Shown one piece after another: positions 13,229-14,995 of a DNA stretch of 14,995 nucleotides (positions within the stretch are counted from its first letter, which is position 1; each line of letters starts with the position of its first letter). A model generated the notes under the pieces. It did not search any database, was not told where the DNA came from, and worked only from the letters and a program-made list of their open reading frames with translations. The translations under genes were made by a program, and so were the position numbers. The DNA is from Treponema sp. UBA3819 (lineage in GTDB: Bacteria; Spirochaetota; Spirochaetia; Treponematales; Treponemataceae), in contig DFDV01000210.1 of NCBI GenBank assembly GCA_002369025.1, forward strand, positions 1-14,995, read 5' to 3'.

Positions 13229-14845
13229 CTATTTCAGCAAGCGCTCGTCTCTTGCAATCTTCATAGATGCATCTTCCCAAGCCTTACCGCCGTTCTTTTC
13301 AAACTCTGCAATCCAAGCCTTCCAGTTAGCCTGTGTAAGCTGGCGCTTTCCTGTCATAAACTCAGAAACACCCTGGTTCAGGAAGCGTTCTACGTCAGCA
13401 TCAGGCTGCGGCAGTTTTGCAATACCGTTACAAGCAGTCCAAGGCTTAGACTGCATAACACGCAGAGTCTTCAAAGGAGACAGTTCCTTCTTTGACTTTG
13501 CAGTTACATAAGGACCATAGCGAGATGCCAATTCAGCATCACCGTTGTAGTATACCATGTTGCGCAACTGAGTCAGAGGCTGTACCTTTGACTTCTTGTA
13601 GCCAACTTTCGGATCAGGAATACCAACATCGGTGGGAGCATGGTTCTTGTCGAACACGTAGTTTACGCCTTCTACACCATAACCAAGCAGGTAGTAACCT
13701 TCATCTGAAGACATCCATTCAAGCAAGTCAGCAATAACCTGTTTCTTGGTTACTTTCTGTCCAGCGTGGGGACCTTTCTTCATTTTGATTGTCTGACCGG
13801 CAGTTGCTGCAGACAGACAGTATGTGCGGTATGCCTGTTCGTAAACACCAGCAGATGACAGCCCCTTAGGACCAACCGGCGGATCGATTACAACCAAGTC
13901 ACCGTTGGGGAAGTTGTTGTCGAAGGGAGCATAGTTTGATTCACCGTGCAGAGCCATGTTCTGCTCACGGAAGATACCAAAACGACCCTGTTTCCAAGAT
14001 GCGCGGAAGTCATCCTTCTTATATGCCAGCCAGTTCGGGTCGATAACTTTTGCATCAATGATGCTCTTTACATAAGAAAGTGCTTCAAAATATTCAGCTT
14101 TCTTGATGTTCAGACCAGCATTCTTTGCAGTCATGTTCCAAGTACCAGCAACACCAAATGCACCCATAATCGGGTCAAAACGGGTTCCCAGAGCTTCACT
14201 TATCGGTTTTGTTTCCAAGAATGCACCAAAACCATAGGTATTTGCCTTTCCGTCACCATCCGGATCTTTTGTTGTAAAAGCCTTCATAACTTCCAGATAT
14301 TCATCGGTAGTCTTAGGAACAGACAGACCCAGCTTCTTCAACCAGTCAGCACGGATAATAACACCTTCGTTACGAACGATGGTACCAGGCTGTGCCAAAC
14401 CATATGATTTACCATTCATTGATGAATGGTCACGAGATTCCTTATCATACAAGAGTTTTGTACGATTCGGCATCATTGCATACATATCATCGACTTCTGC
14501 AAGCAGACGCTGTTTTCCCAACAACTGGAATGCGTTATCGCTAGCCATAAAAATATCAGGCAGAGAACCAGCTGCACCAGCAGCGTTGATCTTCTGCAAA
14601 GCATCATTTTCTGATGACGGCAGAGCAGTAGCAATCAGGTTGATACCCAGTTTTTCACGGATAATCTTGTAAGCAACCCAGTCTGTCGGCGGCGGACCAG
14701 CTTCTGTAACTGCAGCACCATACCAGAGTTCGATGTCAACAGTGCCATCTTTGTTTACCTTCCATTTTTTCGCAGCTGCGAAAGCAGGACTAGCAACAGC
14801 AAGAATCAATGCTGCAAGAGCCAGATTCTTAAGCAAATTTTTCAT
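13229..14845 (-). CDS. Extracellular solute-binding protein, LplA/YtcQ type (oligosaccharide ABC import)
   Basis: A 538-residue binding protein for an ABC importer. A signal peptide (1-23, cut near AFA-AAKK) has no lipobox cysteine, so it should be free in the periplasm. The mature part follows the large family-1 pattern of LplA/YtcQ-like proteins, often named putative aldouronate binding proteins: TDWVAYKIIREKLGINL (54-70), LPDIFMASD (95-103), YGLAQPG, VIIRADWLKKLGLSVPKTTDEYLEVMKAF (162-190), then DPDGDGK (194-200), an EF-like acidic loop typical of the family. The ligand cannot be read from sequence; plant-cell-wall oligosaccharides are the usual guess. AAGGAGG (14857-14851) is 5 bases before ATG 14845. 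Its own terminator follows, so permease genes, if co-transcribed, would have to lie upstream, right of the window. The strong terminator and ribosome site suit high expression. Confidence 0.93.
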   Translation of the reverse strand: MKNLLKNLALAALILAVASPAFAAAKKWKVNKDGTVDIELWYGAAVTEAGPPPTDWVAYKIIREKLGINLIATALPSSENDALQKINAAGAAGSLPDIFMASDNAFQLLGKQRLLAEVDDMYAMMPNRTKLLYDKESRDHSSMNGKSYGLAQPGTIVRNEGVIIRADWLKKLGLSVPKTTDEYLEVMKAFTTKDPDGDGKANTYGFGAFLETKPISEALGTRFDPIMGAFGVAGTWNMTAKNAGLNIKKAEYFEALSYVKSIIDAKVIDPNWLAYKKDDFRASWKQGRFGIFREQNMALHGESNYAPFDNNFPNGDLVVIDPPVGPKGLSSAGVYEQAYRTYCLSAATAGQTIKMKKGPHAGQKVTKKQVIADLLEWMSSDEGYYLLGYGVEGVNYVFDKNHAPTDVGIPDPKVGYKKSKVQPLTQLRNMVYYNGDAELASRYGPYVTAKSKKELSPLKTLRVMQSKPWTACNGIAKLPQPDADVERFLNQGVSEFMTGKRQLTQANWKAWIAEFEKNGGKAWEDASMKIARDERLLK

Positions 14846-14889
14846 TTTTTCCTCCTTAATGAAAACAAATGAAATTCGATTTTTTTAAA

Positions 14890-14905
14890 AGTACACTTTT
14901 TTAAG
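14890..14905. repeat. Short match to the left-edge 33-bp repeat core
   Basis: AGTACACTTTTTTAAG upstream of the sugar-binding protein differs from AGTGCACTTTTTTCAAG of the left array by one substitution and one missing base. Both lie upstream of a minus-strand gene in the same orientation. With an A/T-rich core this could be chance. Confidence 0.3.
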
Positions 14906-14929
14906 TAGTACATTTATACAATACGTTGA

Positions 14930-14960
14930 GTCAAGGCACGCTAACGCTTAAAGCCTTGAC
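14930..14960. other. Hairpin 1 at the right edge
   Basis: GTCAAGGC (14930-14937) and GCCTTGAC (14953-14960) are perfect 8-base inverted arms with a 15-base loop. No T-run follows on either strand, so it is not a standard terminator; an operator or RNA leader element for the sugar-binding protein is possible. On the minus strand it contains TTGACT, a -35-like hexamer without a good -10 partner. Confidence 0.5.
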
Positions 14961-14969
14961 TTCGCCGTT

Positions 14970-14994
14970 TTGAGGGTTTGTAATAAACCCTCAA
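14970..14994. terminator. Hairpin 2 at the right edge, possible terminator
   Basis: TTGAGGGTTT (14970-14979) and AAACCCTCAA (14985-14994) form a perfect 10-bp stem with a 5-base loop. It could end a gene lying to the right, but the window stops one base later. On the minus strand the bases after the stem are AAAAC-rich in place of a T-run, which argues against it ending a minus-strand transcript. Confidence 0.4.
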
Positions 14995-14995
14995 T

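Noticed and set aside
14929..14934. TTGACT as -35 box of the sugar-binding gene
   Set aside because: At 17-18 bases the -10 candidates match only 3 of 6 bases, and the hexamer is part of a hairpin arm.

Overview
The window looks like chromosome from a host-associated spirochaete of the Treponema type (rumen or gut species). This is inferred from gene content and style: AT-rich intergenic DNA, two large membrane-bound class III adenylate cyclases with near-identical catalytic ends, a LplA/YtcQ-type sugar-binding protein, HflX, and a GGDEF protein with a Cache head. No rRNA, tRNA, CRISPR array or complete insertion sequence was seen, and no gene-free stretch exceeds 300 bases.

Left edge (1-960): the first seven codons of a minus-strand gene leave the window. 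Behind it lie four direct repeats with an exact 33-bp period. Next is a MATE-type transporter remnant with a large in-frame internal deletion.

Signalling block (961-9382): a plus-strand 7TM adenylate cyclase, with an extracytoplasmic domain that I read as CBM2-like, overlaps hflX by 4 bases. Convergent to these is a minus-strand pair, a Cache-GGDEF protein followed by a flavin reductase. A second adenylate cyclase follows on the plus strand, with a double beta-propeller plus Y_Y_Y sensor head. The two cyclases have all expected catalytic residues. The GGDEF protein has an SGDEF signature and an eroded substrate loop. The three sensor heads suggest outside (possibly polysaccharide) signals feeding cAMP and perhaps c-di-GMP.

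Metabolic block (9400-12256): a single minus-strand gene fuses HisA, HisI and HisE (histidine steps 4, 3 and 2). Divergent from it is trxA. Convergent to trxA is a Cys/Met-metabolism PLP-fold protein lacking the PLP lysine, the carboxylate-binding arginine and about 55 N-terminal residues: a likely pseudoenzyme.

Right side (12257-14995): a small secreted protein resembling the beta-sandwich domain of pectate lyases, its terminator, a GC-rich intergenic element, and a minus-strand sugar-binding protein with its own terminator. Two perfect hairpins end the window.

A recurring regulatory theme is that the second cyclase, the his fusion and the PLP-like gene have good sigma70-type promoters whose -10 box ends only 6-8 bases before the ATG, with no Shine-Dalgarno site. 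They are predicted to make leaderless mRNAs. Other genes (trxA, the secreted protein, the sugar-binding protein, the GGDEF protein) have ordinary ribosome binding sites.
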